DNA of 39,394 nt from Sphingomonadales bacterium (GTDB taxonomy: Bacteria; Pseudomonadota; Alphaproteobacteria; Sphingomonadales; Sphingomonadaceae), in NCBI GenBank assembly GCA_020200315.1, contig JAIVIZ010000003.1, positions 1 through 39,394 of the forward strand, written 5' to 3'. Shown here one piece after another: positions 1 to 6,359 of this stretch. The notes below the pieces were generated by a model, which was not told the origin of the DNA, did no database searches, and saw nothing but the letters and a program-made list of their open reading frames with translations. Position numbers and translations under genes: made by a program. How positions within the stretch are numbered: the first letter of the stretch is position 1; each line of letters starts with the position of its first letter.

Positions 1-139
1 GACGCGGGGGAACTGGAACGAGGTGTGGGACAATTTCGACCGCCGCGCGAAGGCGAAGGGGAGCGTCGCGAACGACGGGGCCGAGAGTGAGGTTGCGGGA
101 GAGGATATGTTTGCGCGGGCTGGTGTGGCGGCGGAGTAG
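1..139 (+). CDS. 3' end of an unidentified gene (partial)
   Basis: An open frame enters from the left edge (first full codon at position 2) and stops at TAG 137-139. It gives 45 residues, starting TRGNWNEVWDNF and ending AGVAAE, with mixed charged and small residues typical of a real protein tail. No family could be recognised from this fragment. It points the same way as the membrane-protein gene that starts 11 bases later. The reading rests only on the open frame and composition. Confidence 0.45.
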   Translation, partial: TRGNWNEVWDNFDRRAKAKGSVANDGAESEVAGEDMFARAGVAAE

Positions 140-150
140 GGGTACTCGTT

Positions 151-630
151 GTGGACGAGCCAGACATCAGCGATCACACAGTCGCAGAGATCCAGTTGAT
201 CAAACTGGATCGTTACCATTCCTTCGTAAATGAGCAAGTTGCCGCCCAGTCAAAGTGGTTAACCGCAAGCCTACTCGCGATCAACGGGGCGGGCGGCCTC
301 GCCACCCTCGAGGTGATCAAGGCTGGTCATACAGCTTTCCTCTCGGGGTCAATGTTCCTCGCGGGACTCACTGCCGCGCTACTTTCTGGAACGGCCCTCC
401 AAGAAGTTTATAATAGGTCTTCGGGACTGTATGACGAAGCATTCGGCTATTGGCTCGCTGTGAAGCATGGTCAGAGTCGAATCGAGTCAGAGGAGAGTGA
501 CAGAAGTGATAGGGCCGGAAAAATCAATCGATGGAATTTCCTACCGCCGTTGATCGGGTGGATTTCTGGTCTGTTATTTCTTTGTGGAAGCATCACACTT
601 GCCGTGCAGAGTTCTCCTAGCGTCGCATAG
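151..630 (+). CDS. Hypothetical membrane protein, three predicted helices
   Basis: 159 residues from a GTG start; the purine-rich GTAGGGG about 8-14 bases upstream could serve as ribosome-binding site. Hydrophobic stretches lie at about residues 36-56, 60-84 and 129-152. A polar, acidic loop (about 88-128, containing ESEESDRSDR) sits between the second and third, and the N-terminus is soluble and acidic. The layout recalls small membrane effectors found in accessory regions, but I cannot assign it to a named family such as SLATT. Base composition is visibly less GC-rich than the housekeeping genes further right, which fits horizontal acquisition. Function unknown. Confidence 0.7.
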   Translation: MDEPDISDHTVAEIQLIKLDRYHSFVNEQVAAQSKWLTASLLAINGAGGLATLEVIKAGHTAFLSGSMFLAGLTAALLSGTALQEVYNRSSGLYDEAFGYWLAVKHGQSRIESEESDRSDRAGKINRWNFLPPLIGWISGLLFLCGSITLAVQSSPSVA

Positions 631-808
631 TTCAGACATGTTCTGTGAGGCACGAGCGGGATTCCATGAAACCGATCGATGCCAGGACCTTAAGATCGGG
701 TAAGGTGTCCGCGATCCAGTCCAGACGCACCTAGACACAAATGACCAGCGTGCCTCACTATGATGTGAGCGCCGGAAATTGCGGTTGCCATAACCGCGAA
801 GTGCGAAC
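631..808. other. Non-coding stretch before the methyltransferase remnant
   Basis: No convincing gene. It contains a small dyad, GCGGTT-5-AACCGC (781-797), just upstream of the methyltransferase remnant, which might be a leftover regulatory site. No tRNA fold, repeat array or strong promoter was found by eye. Confidence 0.4.
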
Positions 809-946
809 ATGGTTCACCGCATGTTCCGGGCGACTGGCGATCTTCCCGAAGGCGCAATCGACCTCTTGGCCTGCGCTCGCGCGCGCAAGTTCGGGACGAT
901 CCTTGCCGGTCTGCCGTGGCAGTTCCAGAACCCCACCCGCAACTAA
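809..946 (+). pseudogene. 5' remnant of an MT-A70-family adenine methyltransferase
   Basis: From ATG 809 the frame reads 45 codons to TAA 944-946. It contains LPEGAIDLLA and, near the end, KFGTILAGLPWQFQN. MT-A70-type DNA methyltransferases of alphaproteobacteria and their phages have the catalytic DPPW motif in this same setting (GTILADPPWQFQNRTGK-like, from memory of the family). Here the catalytic Asp-Pro has become Gly-Leu, and the reading frame is lost a few codons later. What remains is therefore the N-terminal end of a dead methyltransferase. The next gene starts inside it, so a deletion junction probably lies near 925-950. The homology is recalled rather than searched. Confidence 0.6.
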
Positions 947-1467
947 CGCGGCTCGTCACGGCGCGTTTGACCGAGCGCCTGCTCGGCTCCCTGCTCATTC
1001 GTAACGATGTTCGCGGAGAACTTGCTGAGGAAATAGTAGGTTTAGCACTCGAACCTGAATGGCGATTGTGCGCTGGGGACTGGGCGGCCTTCGACCTCCA
1101 GCAGACCAACGGGCCACTGCGCATTCAGGTCAAGCAATCCGCTGCCATCCAGAGTTGGCACAACGGAGAGAGCCCCAGCGCGCGCCCGTGCTTCTCGATC
1201 GCTTCGAAGACGGGACGGTGGGAAGGCTCAACGTGGATCGCGGAGTCCAGCCGCAATGCCGACATTTACGTCTTCGGATGGCACCCCCGCACGGATGCAG
1301 AGGCTGACCACCGCGATCCAGACCAGTGGCTCTTCTACGTTGTGGCCGAAGTTGCGCTTCCGCAGCAAAAGAGCATTTCGCTAAATGTGCTCGCAAGACT
1401 GGCTCAACCGTGCCCGTTCAGCACTCTTCGCGAGAGCGTCGAAGCAGTAGTCGCGCATCTACCTTAG
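916..1467 (+). CDS. Hypothetical protein with possible PD-(D/E)xK nuclease fold
   Basis: 183 residues from GTG 916, which lies inside the methyltransferase remnant. No Shine-Dalgarno sequence is visible and the first ~12 residues look like read-through of the remnant, so the true start is doubtful (TTG 967 is an alternative). The order of features fits a restriction-nuclease-like core: acidic helix GELAEEIVGLAL (residues 34-45), Asp in WAAFDL (D60), then a strand ending QVK (71-73, a QxK variant of the ExK motif). The C-terminal half (YVFGWHP, DHRDPDQWLFYVV) looks conserved rather than random. Enzymatic activity is inference. An intact neighbour is missing, so its partner system, if any, is unclear. 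Confidence 0.65.
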   Translation: MAVPEPHPQLTRLVTARLTERLLGSLLIRNDVRGELAEEIVGLALEPEWRLCAGDWAAFDLQQTNGPLRIQVKQSAAIQSWHNGESPSARPCFSIASKTGRWEGSTWIAESSRNADIYVFGWHPRTDAEADHRDPDQWLFYVVAEVALPQQKSISLNVLARLAQPCPFSTLRESVEAVVAHLP

Positions 1468-1473
1468 ATGCGG

Positions 1474-1710
1474 CTACTCGCGCCAATACTCCGCCCGCTC
1501 GGCCCCATCGAAACCCGGCCCGAGTGCATGCAGCAGCGCTTGAAATCTCGTGCCCGACCCGGACGGGCACGGGTCATTGCGGCCGAGCTTTTCGACCAGC
1601 TCGACGCTGTTCGGTTCGTCTGGACCGCCGCGCACGAAGCGCAGCCCGCGCTTGACCCGCGTTTCGCTCGGGAAGTCCCTACGCCGCTTGGACGTCCGCT
1701 CGAAAGCAGG
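1474..1710 (-). pseudogene. Frameshifted SEC-C motif protein remnant
   Basis: On the minus strand the frame carries [15 protein letters not shown], then [20 protein letters not shown], which is a recognisable SEC-C zinc motif (usual form GRNDPCPCGSGKKFKKCC). The second cysteine is Ser here, and just after it the frame continues as QALLHALG. One base over, the same DNA reads FKRCCMHSG, which is the expected end of the motif. The best explanation is a single-base insertion or deletion near 1530-1545. The N-terminal boundary is uncertain and an open frame extends to 1809 without a convincing start. SEC-C modules bind zinc and appear as C-terminal tags on many proteins; the parent protein is not identifiable. 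Confidence 0.5.
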
Positions 1711-1895
1711 GCTGGTCGTCGTGATCGTTCTTGATCGCAACCTGCGGTGAGGAAAGGAGTTGGTCAGCCCCGAATGCGAAGTCGCGCTCCCTGCTCTCCC
1801 TCTGGGCACTTAGTTCAACATGATCCAAACACAGAATCCATGCGCATGTGCCACTTGCTTAAAGCGCGTGAAACAATGAAAGTGCGCCGGTGTAC

Positions 1896-1926
1896 GGAGG
1901 CGTCTTTCGCCTCCTGAAGGGAGGCG
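1896..1926 (+). promoter_or_regulatory. Two mutually exclusive hairpins covering the patatin gene's ribosome-binding site
   Basis: The leader has GGAGGCG (1896-1902), 5 bases, CGCCTCC (1908-1914), 5 bases, GGAGGCG (1920-1926), then ATG at 1930. The central arm can pair perfectly with either flank. Pairing with the right copy buries the Shine-Dalgarno (GGGAGG, 1919-1924), while pairing with the left copy leaves it free. This is visible directly; switching behaviour is inference. Confidence 0.55.
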
Positions 1927-1929
1927 GCC

Positions 1930-2943
1930 ATGGGCGGGTCGAAGCCATTTCGGATTCTGTGCATCGACGGGGGCGGGATACGAGGTCTGATTCCTGCAAT
2001 CTGGCTTTGCAAGCTCGAGGAGAGGCTGGCTAAGCGCAACACGAGTTTATCGCGCTCGTTCAATCTCATCTGCGGCACTTCGACGGGTTCCATCGTCGCC
2101 GCCGCAGTCGCCACGAACACGGATCTCAAGCGCGTCATCGATCTGTTCCGCGCCGAAGGACCAAAGATATTCAAGCGGTCTTGGAAACCAGGCCGCGGCC
2201 TGCTTACTTCCCGCTACGGCGCCGAGAATCTCGAGGCCGCGTTGAAAGCAGTGCTCGGCAACACACGCCTGCGTGACATTCCTCGCCACACACACTTGTG
2301 CATTCCCGCCTACGACATCGGTAACCGCCGCACCTTCTTCTTCCAGTCCTACGACCCGGACACCTCCGGGAACGAGCTCTGGAAGGCGTGCCTGGCCTCC
2401 TCGTCGGCACCGACATATTTTCCAACGCAGAAATTTGCCTTGGCGACGGGCGACGAGCGCTACCTGATCGATGGTGGAGTTTCGGCGAACAATCCAAGCG
2501 GGATCGGACTGGCCGAAGGAATTGCCTTGCTACGTAAGAAGAGCTTGAAGGATTCAGAAGAGGCTCGCGACATCCAGCTCATTTCAATGGGAACGGGCAG
2601 CAGCACGCGCAATCTTTCCCGAAAGGTCGTCGGCTCCAAAGGTGGGTTGTACTGGATGAATGCAATCCTTGATGTGATGTTCGATGGCTCCTCTGACGTT
2701 TCGGACTATGTAGCTGAGCAGATTCTAGACAGTAAGTCCTACGTTCGCCTCCAATTCGATCTGAATGCGGGATTCGGCAGTGACGACCTCGACGACGCAT
2801 CGCCGCACAATCTGCAAGAGCTTCAGTCGGCTGCCAATGATTATGTCGAGGACGATGGAAAAGCACGCTTCCAGGAGATTGTCTCGCTGCTGATGCCACC
2901 CCGGAGGACGCCCGCCGGCCCTCGTCTCGCGGCGGTGTCCTAG
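1930..2943 (+). CDS. Patatin-like phospholipase
   Basis: 337 residues. The patatin signature is complete: oxyanion loop DGGGIRG (about 13-19), nucleophile elbow GTSTG with Ser51, and the dyad aspartate in IDGGVSANNP (D181). Such enzymes cleave acyl chains from membrane lipids, with a Ser-Asp dyad rather than a triad. The ATG follows GGGAGG at good spacing. Patatins of this size serve as effectors in CBASS-type antiviral systems (CapV) but also exist alone. No nucleotide cyclase, E1/E2/JAB gene or other CBASS part is visible in this window, so a defence role is only a possibility. The leader hairpins at 1896-1926 may limit translation. Lower GC and broken neighbours suggest an acquired segment. 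Confidence 0.9.
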   Translation: MGGSKPFRILCIDGGGIRGLIPAIWLCKLEERLAKRNTSLSRSFNLICGTSTGSIVAAAVATNTDLKRVIDLFRAEGPKIFKRSWKPGRGLLTSRYGAENLEAALKAVLGNTRLRDIPRHTHLCIPAYDIGNRRTFFFQSYDPDTSGNELWKACLASSSAPTYFPTQKFALATGDERYLIDGGVSANNPSGIGLAEGIALLRKKSLKDSEEARDIQLISMGTGSSTRNLSRKVVGSKGGLYWMNAILDVMFDGSSDVSDYVAEQILDSKSYVRLQFDLNAGFGSDDLDDASPHNLQELQSAANDYVEDDGKARFQEIVSLLMPPRRTPAGPRLAAVS

Positions 2944-3152
2944 CCACTCGATTGCTGCGCAATCCTCATCTGCGCTCGGTAATTTTTCGCTTTCCTGCAG
3001 CAGCAACCCGTTTGGTTCTGCCTGCAGTTAAGCGGAAACGATAATGGCGACGCGGGCCGTCCGGCATTCGCGCGCGCTTCATGCTGCTGCGGAATGCAGG
3101 CAGTCCCTCGCTGCACTCGGGCGCCTCATGCTTGTCCCAGCAGAGAGCACTT
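2944..3152. other. Gap between the patatin gene and the rpoA operon end
   Basis: About 210 bases between convergent genes. A small hairpin GATTGC-TGC-GCAATC (2950-2964) follows the patatin stop, with a short T-rich stretch only about 20 bases later, so it is a weak terminator candidate at best. There is no open frame for ribosomal protein L17 on either strand, although rplQ normally follows rpoA. Confidence 0.5.
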
Positions 3153-3176
3153 CCAGCCTGTCCCCGGACAGGCCGG
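3153..3176 (-). terminator. Hairpin just after rpoA (possible operon end)
   Basis: A 10-base-pair stem with one mismatch (CCAGCCTGTC, 4-base loop, GACAGGCCGG) lies 8 bases beyond the rpoA stop. No T-tract follows on the minus strand, so it may stabilise the mRNA end rather than terminate by itself. Confidence 0.4.
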
Positions 3177-3184
3177 ATCGCTTG

Positions 3185-4252
3185 TCAGCCCAAGAGCTCT
3201 TGCTCCAGCTTCTTGGCCATTTCCTCGATATTTTCGGGCGGCCAGCCGGGGACGTCCATGCCCAGGCGGAGACCCATCGAGGACAGGACTTCCTTGATCT
3301 CGTTCAAGGACTTGCGGCCGAAGTTCGGGGTCCGCAGCATCTCCGCCTCGGTCTTCTGGACGAGGTCGCCGATGTAGATGATGTTGTCGTTCTTGAGGCA
3401 GTTGGCGCTGCGCACGCTGAGCTCCAGCTCGTCGACCTTCTTGAGCAGGTAGCGGTTGAGCTGGTTGGTGTCGGCCTGCGTGTCGGCCATCGACATGGCG
3501 CTCGGCTGGCCCATCATCGACGGGGCGGAGCGGATCGCGCCGTCCTCGAAGTGGACGAACAGCGCGAGCTGGTCCTGGAGGATGCGGGCGGCATAGCCGA
3601 CGGCGTCCTCGGGCGTGACCGTGCCGTCGGTTTCGACCGTCAGCGTCAGCTTGTCATAGTCCAGCTCCTGGCCGACGCGGGTGTTCTCCACGCGATAGGC
3701 GACCTGGCGCACCGGCGAGTAGAGCGCGTCGACCGGGATGAGACCGATCGCGGCGTCCGCGGGACGGTTGGCGGCGGCGGGGACGTAGCCCTTCCCGATG
3801 TCGGCGGTCAGCTCCATGTTGAGCGTCGCGCCCTGGTCGAGGTGGCAGAGGACGAGGCCCGGGTTGGTCACCTCGATGTCGCCCGACGTCGCGATCTGGG
3901 CGGCGGTGACTTCGCCGGGGCCGGTGGCGCTGAGCTGCAGCCGCTTGGGGCCTTCGCCTTCCATGCGCAGCGCGATCTGTTTGACGTTGAGGACGATGTC
4001 GGTGACGTCCTCGCGCACGCCGGCGAGGCTGCTGAACTCGTGCAGCACGCCCTCGATCTTGATCGAGGTGACGGCGGCGCCCTGCAGCGAGGAGAGGAGC
4101 ACGCGGCGCAGCGAGTTGCCGAGCGTCATGCCGAAGCCGCGTTCCAGCGGCTCGGCGACGAATACCGCCTTGCGGCGGCTGTCGCCACCCGGCTTACGCT
4201 CCAGCGCGTTGGGCTTCTTGAGTTCCTGCCAGTTTTTTGCGTTGACGGCCAT
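3185..4252 (-). CDS. rpoA: DNA-directed RNA polymerase alpha subunit
   Basis: 355 residues. The N-terminal domain (about 1-235) carries the assembly motif around [12 protein letters not shown] and dimerises to nucleate beta and beta-prime. A flexible linker (about 236-270) is followed by the C-terminal domain with helix-hairpin-helix features ([16 protein letters not shown], then [12 protein letters not shown]), which binds UP elements and activators. ATG 4252 follows AAGGGAACAAC, a good ribosome-binding site. It is the last gene of rpsM-rpsK-rpoA here. In most bacteria rplQ follows directly, but in this window the accessory patch lies there instead. The long plus-strand open frame covering it is an antisense artefact. 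Confidence 0.98.
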   Translation of the reverse strand: MAVNAKNWQELKKPNALERKPGGDSRRKAVFVAEPLERGFGMTLGNSLRRVLLSSLQGAAVTSIKIEGVLHEFSSLAGVREDVTDIVLNVKQIALRMEGEGPKRLQLSATGPGEVTAAQIATSGDIEVTNPGLVLCHLDQGATLNMELTADIGKGYVPAAANRPADAAIGLIPVDALYSPVRQVAYRVENTRVGQELDYDKLTLTVETDGTVTPEDAVGYAARILQDQLALFVHFEDGAIRSAPSMMGQPSAMSMADTQADTNQLNRYLLKKVDELELSVRSANCLKNDNIIYIGDLVQKTEAEMLRTPNFGRKSLNEIKEVLSSMGLRLGMDVPGWPPENIEEMAKKLEQELLG

Positions 4253-4320
4253 GTTGTTCCCTTGGCAGCTTGGGGGAGGCGGCGTCCCGCGGATCCCCTG
4301 ATTTCAAACTTCTTCTGTCC

Positions 4321-4345
4321 TCGCCCAAAGTACCACTTTGGGCGA
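4321..4345 (-). repeat. Perfect hairpin between rpsK and rpoA
   Basis: An 11-base-pair perfect stem (TCGCCCAAAGT / ACTTTGGGCGA) with 3-base loop ACC lies 4 bases beyond the rpsK stop and about 70 bases before the rpoA start. There is no following T-tract. The inner CAAAGTA / ACTTTG core is shared with the hairpin at 5274-5296. Confidence 0.75.
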
Positions 4346-4349
4346 AAGG

Positions 4350-4739
4350 TCAGACGCGGCGGCGCTTGCTCGGACGAACGCCGTTGTGCGGGATCGGGGT
4401 CACGTCGCGGATCGAGGTGATCTGGAAGCCGACCGCCTGCAGCGCCCGAAGCGCGCTCTCGCGGCCGGAACCCGGCCCCTTGACCTCGACCTCGAGCGTG
4501 CGCACGCCATGCTCGGCGGCCTTCTTGCCGGCATCCTCCGCGGCGACCTGGGCGGCGTAAGGCGTCGACTTGCGGCTGCCCTTGAAGCCCATCGTCCCGG
4601 CGCTCGACCAGGCGATCGCATTACCCTGCGCGTCGGTGATCGTGATCATCGTATTGTTGAACGACGCATTCACATGCGCCACCCCTGACGTGATGTTCTT
4701 GCGTTCGCGCCGGCGGAGGCGCTGCGGTGCTTGTGCCAT
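4350..4739 (-). CDS. rpsK: 30S ribosomal protein S11
   Basis: 129 residues, the usual length for the family. Diagnostic segments are [38 protein letters not shown] and the basic C-terminus [11 protein letters not shown]11 sits on the platform of the small subunit near the mRNA exit, contacting the 3' end region of 16S rRNA. It is encoded between rpsM and rpoA, the order conserved in most bacteria, with a 72-base spacer to rpsM that itself contains a hairpin. Confidence 0.98.
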   Translation of the reverse strand: MAQAPQRLRRRERKNITSGVAHVNASFNNTMITITDAQGNAIAWSSAGTMGFKGSRKSTPYAAQVAAEDAGKKAAEHGVRTLEVEVKGPGSGRESALRALQAVGFQITSIRDVTPIPHNGVRPSKRRRV

Positions 4740-4790
4740 TGGCTGGAAATCCTGACTGAAGCTGCTGTGCGGCTATTGAAAAGAAGTAAT

Positions 4791-4811
4791 GGATCGCCCC
4801 CCGGACGATCC
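4791..4811 (-). repeat. Hairpin abutting the rpsM stop codon
   Basis: GGATCG and CGATCC arms, extended by inner GC and one G-T pair to about 9 base pairs with a 3-base loop, lie directly against the rpsM stop at 4812. It is the third gene-end hairpin in this operon. The downstream minus-strand sequence is only mildly T-rich. Confidence 0.5.
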
Positions 4812-5180
4812 TTACTTCTTCTTGCCGGCGATCGGCTTGGCCTTGCCCTTGCGGGTGCGCGCATTGGTATGCGTGCGCTGACCGCGGACCGGCAGGCCCT
4901 TGCGATGGCGCAGGCCCCGGTAGCAGGCAAGGTCCATCAACCGCTTGATGTTCATCGCCGTCTGACGCCGCAGATCGCCCTCGACCGTGTAGCCGGCGTC
5001 GATCGCCTCACGGATATGCAGCACTTCCTGGTCGGTCAGGTCCTGGACCCGGCGATCAGGCGCGATGCCCAGCTTCTGCGTGATTTCCACCGCCTTGGTG
5101 CGCCCAATGCCGTGGATGTATGTCAGCGCGATCTCGACGCGCTTGTTGGTCGGGATATTGACGCCCGCGATACGTGCCAT
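4812..5180 (-). CDS. rpsM: 30S ribosomal protein S13
   Basis: 122 residues starting [15 protein letters not shown], the family's normal N-terminus; the open frame extends 28 codons further upstream but with unrelated residues. Other signatures are [11 protein letters not shown], the basic segment [25 protein letters not shown], and a lysine-rich tail. S13 lies in the head of the small subunit and bridges to the large subunit. It is first in the operon here. In many alphaproteobacteria secY and adk precede it, but here the upstream neighbour is the divergent ribF, so the gene has its own promoter (5366-5394). Confidence 0.97.
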   Translation of the reverse strand: MARIAGVNIPTNKRVEIALTYIHGIGRTKAVEITQKLGIAPDRRVQDLTDQEVLHIREAIDAGYTVEGDLRRQTAMNIKRLMDLACYRGLRHRKGLPVRGQRTHTNARTRKGKAKPIAGKKK

Positions 5181-5273
5181 GAACAGACTTCTCCTAGCTC
5201 CACAGGGCAGCGTGGCACGCCCGCCCCATCTCAAAGCATTGACCCGCCGCCCCAGCTTTCCCAATGGAGGACC

Positions 5274-5296
5274 CCATCAAAGTAATACTTTGATGG
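5274..5296 (-). repeat. Perfect hairpin in the rpsM leader
   Basis: A 10-base-pair perfect stem, CCATCAAAGT / ACTTTGATGG, with loop AAT. It lies between the predicted transcription start and rpsM, about 94 bases before the start codon. The core matches the rpsK-rpoA hairpin (4321-4345). It may be a REP-like family member or a leader structure. Confidence 0.75.
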
Positions 5297-5365
5297 AACC
5301 CTTCCGATGGAAAAACGGCGCGCGCAAGGATACGCCGCCGACAGCCGGTGAAACGGGATGGCGGC

Positions 5366-5394
5366 CAGATAGGATTGAGCTGACCTCGAGTCAA
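5366..5394 (-). promoter_or_regulatory. Sigma-70-type promoter of the rpsM-rpsK-rpoA operon
   Basis: Read on the minus strand: -35 TTGACT (5394-5389), 17-base spacer, -10 TATCTG (5371-5366). Transcription would begin near 5359, giving a leader of about 180 bases that contains the hairpin at 5274-5296. It is back-to-back with the ribF promoter. Confidence 0.65.
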
Positions 5395-5404
5395 GCGCCT
5401 GCGC

Positions 5405-5432
5405 TTGCAACGGTCCGGGTTGCCGCTAAGCG
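5405..5432 (+). promoter_or_regulatory. Predicted leaderless promoter of ribF
   Basis: TTGCAA (5405-5410), 16 bases, TAAGCG (5427-5432). The T of the -10 box is exactly 12 bases before the A of the ribF ATG (5439), so transcription would start at the start codon itself. There is no Shine-Dalgarno before ribF. Its -35 lies only 10 bases from the -35 of the divergent rpsM promoter. Confidence 0.5.
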
Positions 5433-5438
5433 GGCGCG

Positions 5439-6359
5439 ATGCAGCGCCTGACCCTCGACGCGCCGGTGCCGGACGCCTTGCGCGGGGCGATCCTCGCGCT
5501 CGGAAATTTCGACGGGTTTCACCTTGGCCATCAGGCGGTGGTCGGCCGTGCGGTGCAGCGGGGCGCGCATGAACGCCGGCCGGTGATCGTCGCCACCTTC
5601 GACCCGCACCCGATGCGGCATTTCCGGCCCAACGCGCCGCCCTTTCGGCTGACCAGTCTCGACCAGCGCGAGCGACTGTTCGGCCAGGCAGGGGCCGATG
5701 CGATGCTGGTGTTCGCATTCGAAGCGGCGCTCGCCGGGACGAGCGCGGAGGCATTCGTCGCGATGCTGGCGACGCGGATCGGAGCGGCTGGCGCGGTCAC
5801 CGGCGACGATTTCACGTTTGGCGCGGGACGACGGGGAAATGTCGCCCTGCTCAGGCAACTCGGTGAGACGCACGGACTCGCGGCGGAAACCGTCGCGCCG
5901 GTACTGCTCGACAGGGACTCGGTATCATCGAGCCGGGTGCGCGCCGCGCTGGTCGGAGGCGATCCGGGAACGGCAACCCACCTCCTCACCCGGCCGTTCG
6001 CGATTGCCGGCACGGTGCTGCACGGCGAAAAGATCGGGCGGACGCTCGGCTACCCGACGGCCAATATCGCGCTCGGCTCCTATCTGCGGCCCAAGTACGG
6101 AATCTATGCTGTGCGCGTGCGGCTCGATGACGGCAGCGAGCATACGGGCGTGGCAAGCCTCGGTATTCGCCCGAGCTTCGATCCTCCGCGCGAGTTGCTC
6201 GAGACTTATCTGTTTGATTTCGACGGCCACCTCTACGGCCGCGAAATCGAGGTCGCACTGGTGGCGTATCTTCGCGGGGAGGAGAAGTTCGACGATCTTC
6301 AGGTGCTCAAGGCGCAGATGAATGTCGATGCCGCCAAAGCGCGAAGCCTGCTTTCATGA
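5439..6359 (+). CDS. ribF: Bifunctional riboflavin kinase / FAD synthetase
   Basis: 306 residues, normal for RibF. The N-terminal FAD-synthetase domain has the nucleotidyltransferase motif GNFDGFHLGHQ (22-32) and SSSRVRAAL. The C-terminal riboflavin kinase domain begins around PFAIAGTVLHGEK and carries LGYPTANI and the GIRPSF segment. It phosphorylates riboflavin to FMN and adenylates that to FAD in the cytosol. ribF upstream of ileS and lspA is the classic bacterial order, here with a phosphodiesterase gene in between. The next gene overlaps by ATGA. Translation is probably from a leaderless transcript. Confidence 0.97.
   Translation: MQRLTLDAPVPDALRGAILALGNFDGFHLGHQAVVGRAVQRGAHERRPVIVATFDPHPMRHFRPNAPPFRLTSLDQRERLFGQAGADAMLVFAFEAALAGTSAEAFVAMLATRIGAAGAVTGDDFTFGAGRRGNVALLRQLGETHGLAAETVAPVLLDRDSVSSSRVRAALVGGDPGTATHLLTRPFAIAGTVLHGEKIGRTLGYPTANIALGSYLRPKYGIYAVRVRLDDGSEHTGVASLGIRPSFDPPRELLETYLFDFDGHLYGREIEVALVAYLRGEEKFDDLQVLKAQMNVDAAKARSLLS

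Noticed and set aside
741-1004. 87-codon plus-strand open frame
   Set aside because: Out of frame with both the methyltransferase remnant and the nuclease-like gene; its Arg/Ser/Pro-rich product has no features.
1930-2943. Complete CBASS antiviral operon around the patatin gene
   Set aside because: No nucleotidyltransferase-fold cyclase, HORMA/TRIP13, E1/E2 or JAB gene is visible on either side; only the lipase is present.
1-2943. Prophage or integrative element
   Set aside because: No integrase, transposase, tRNA end, direct-repeat attachment site or phage structural gene could be seen.
3044-4420. 458-codon open frame on the plus strand
   Set aside because: It lies antisense to rpoA; its repetitive Val/Glu/Asp/Arg-rich product is the usual artefact of GC-rich antisense reading.
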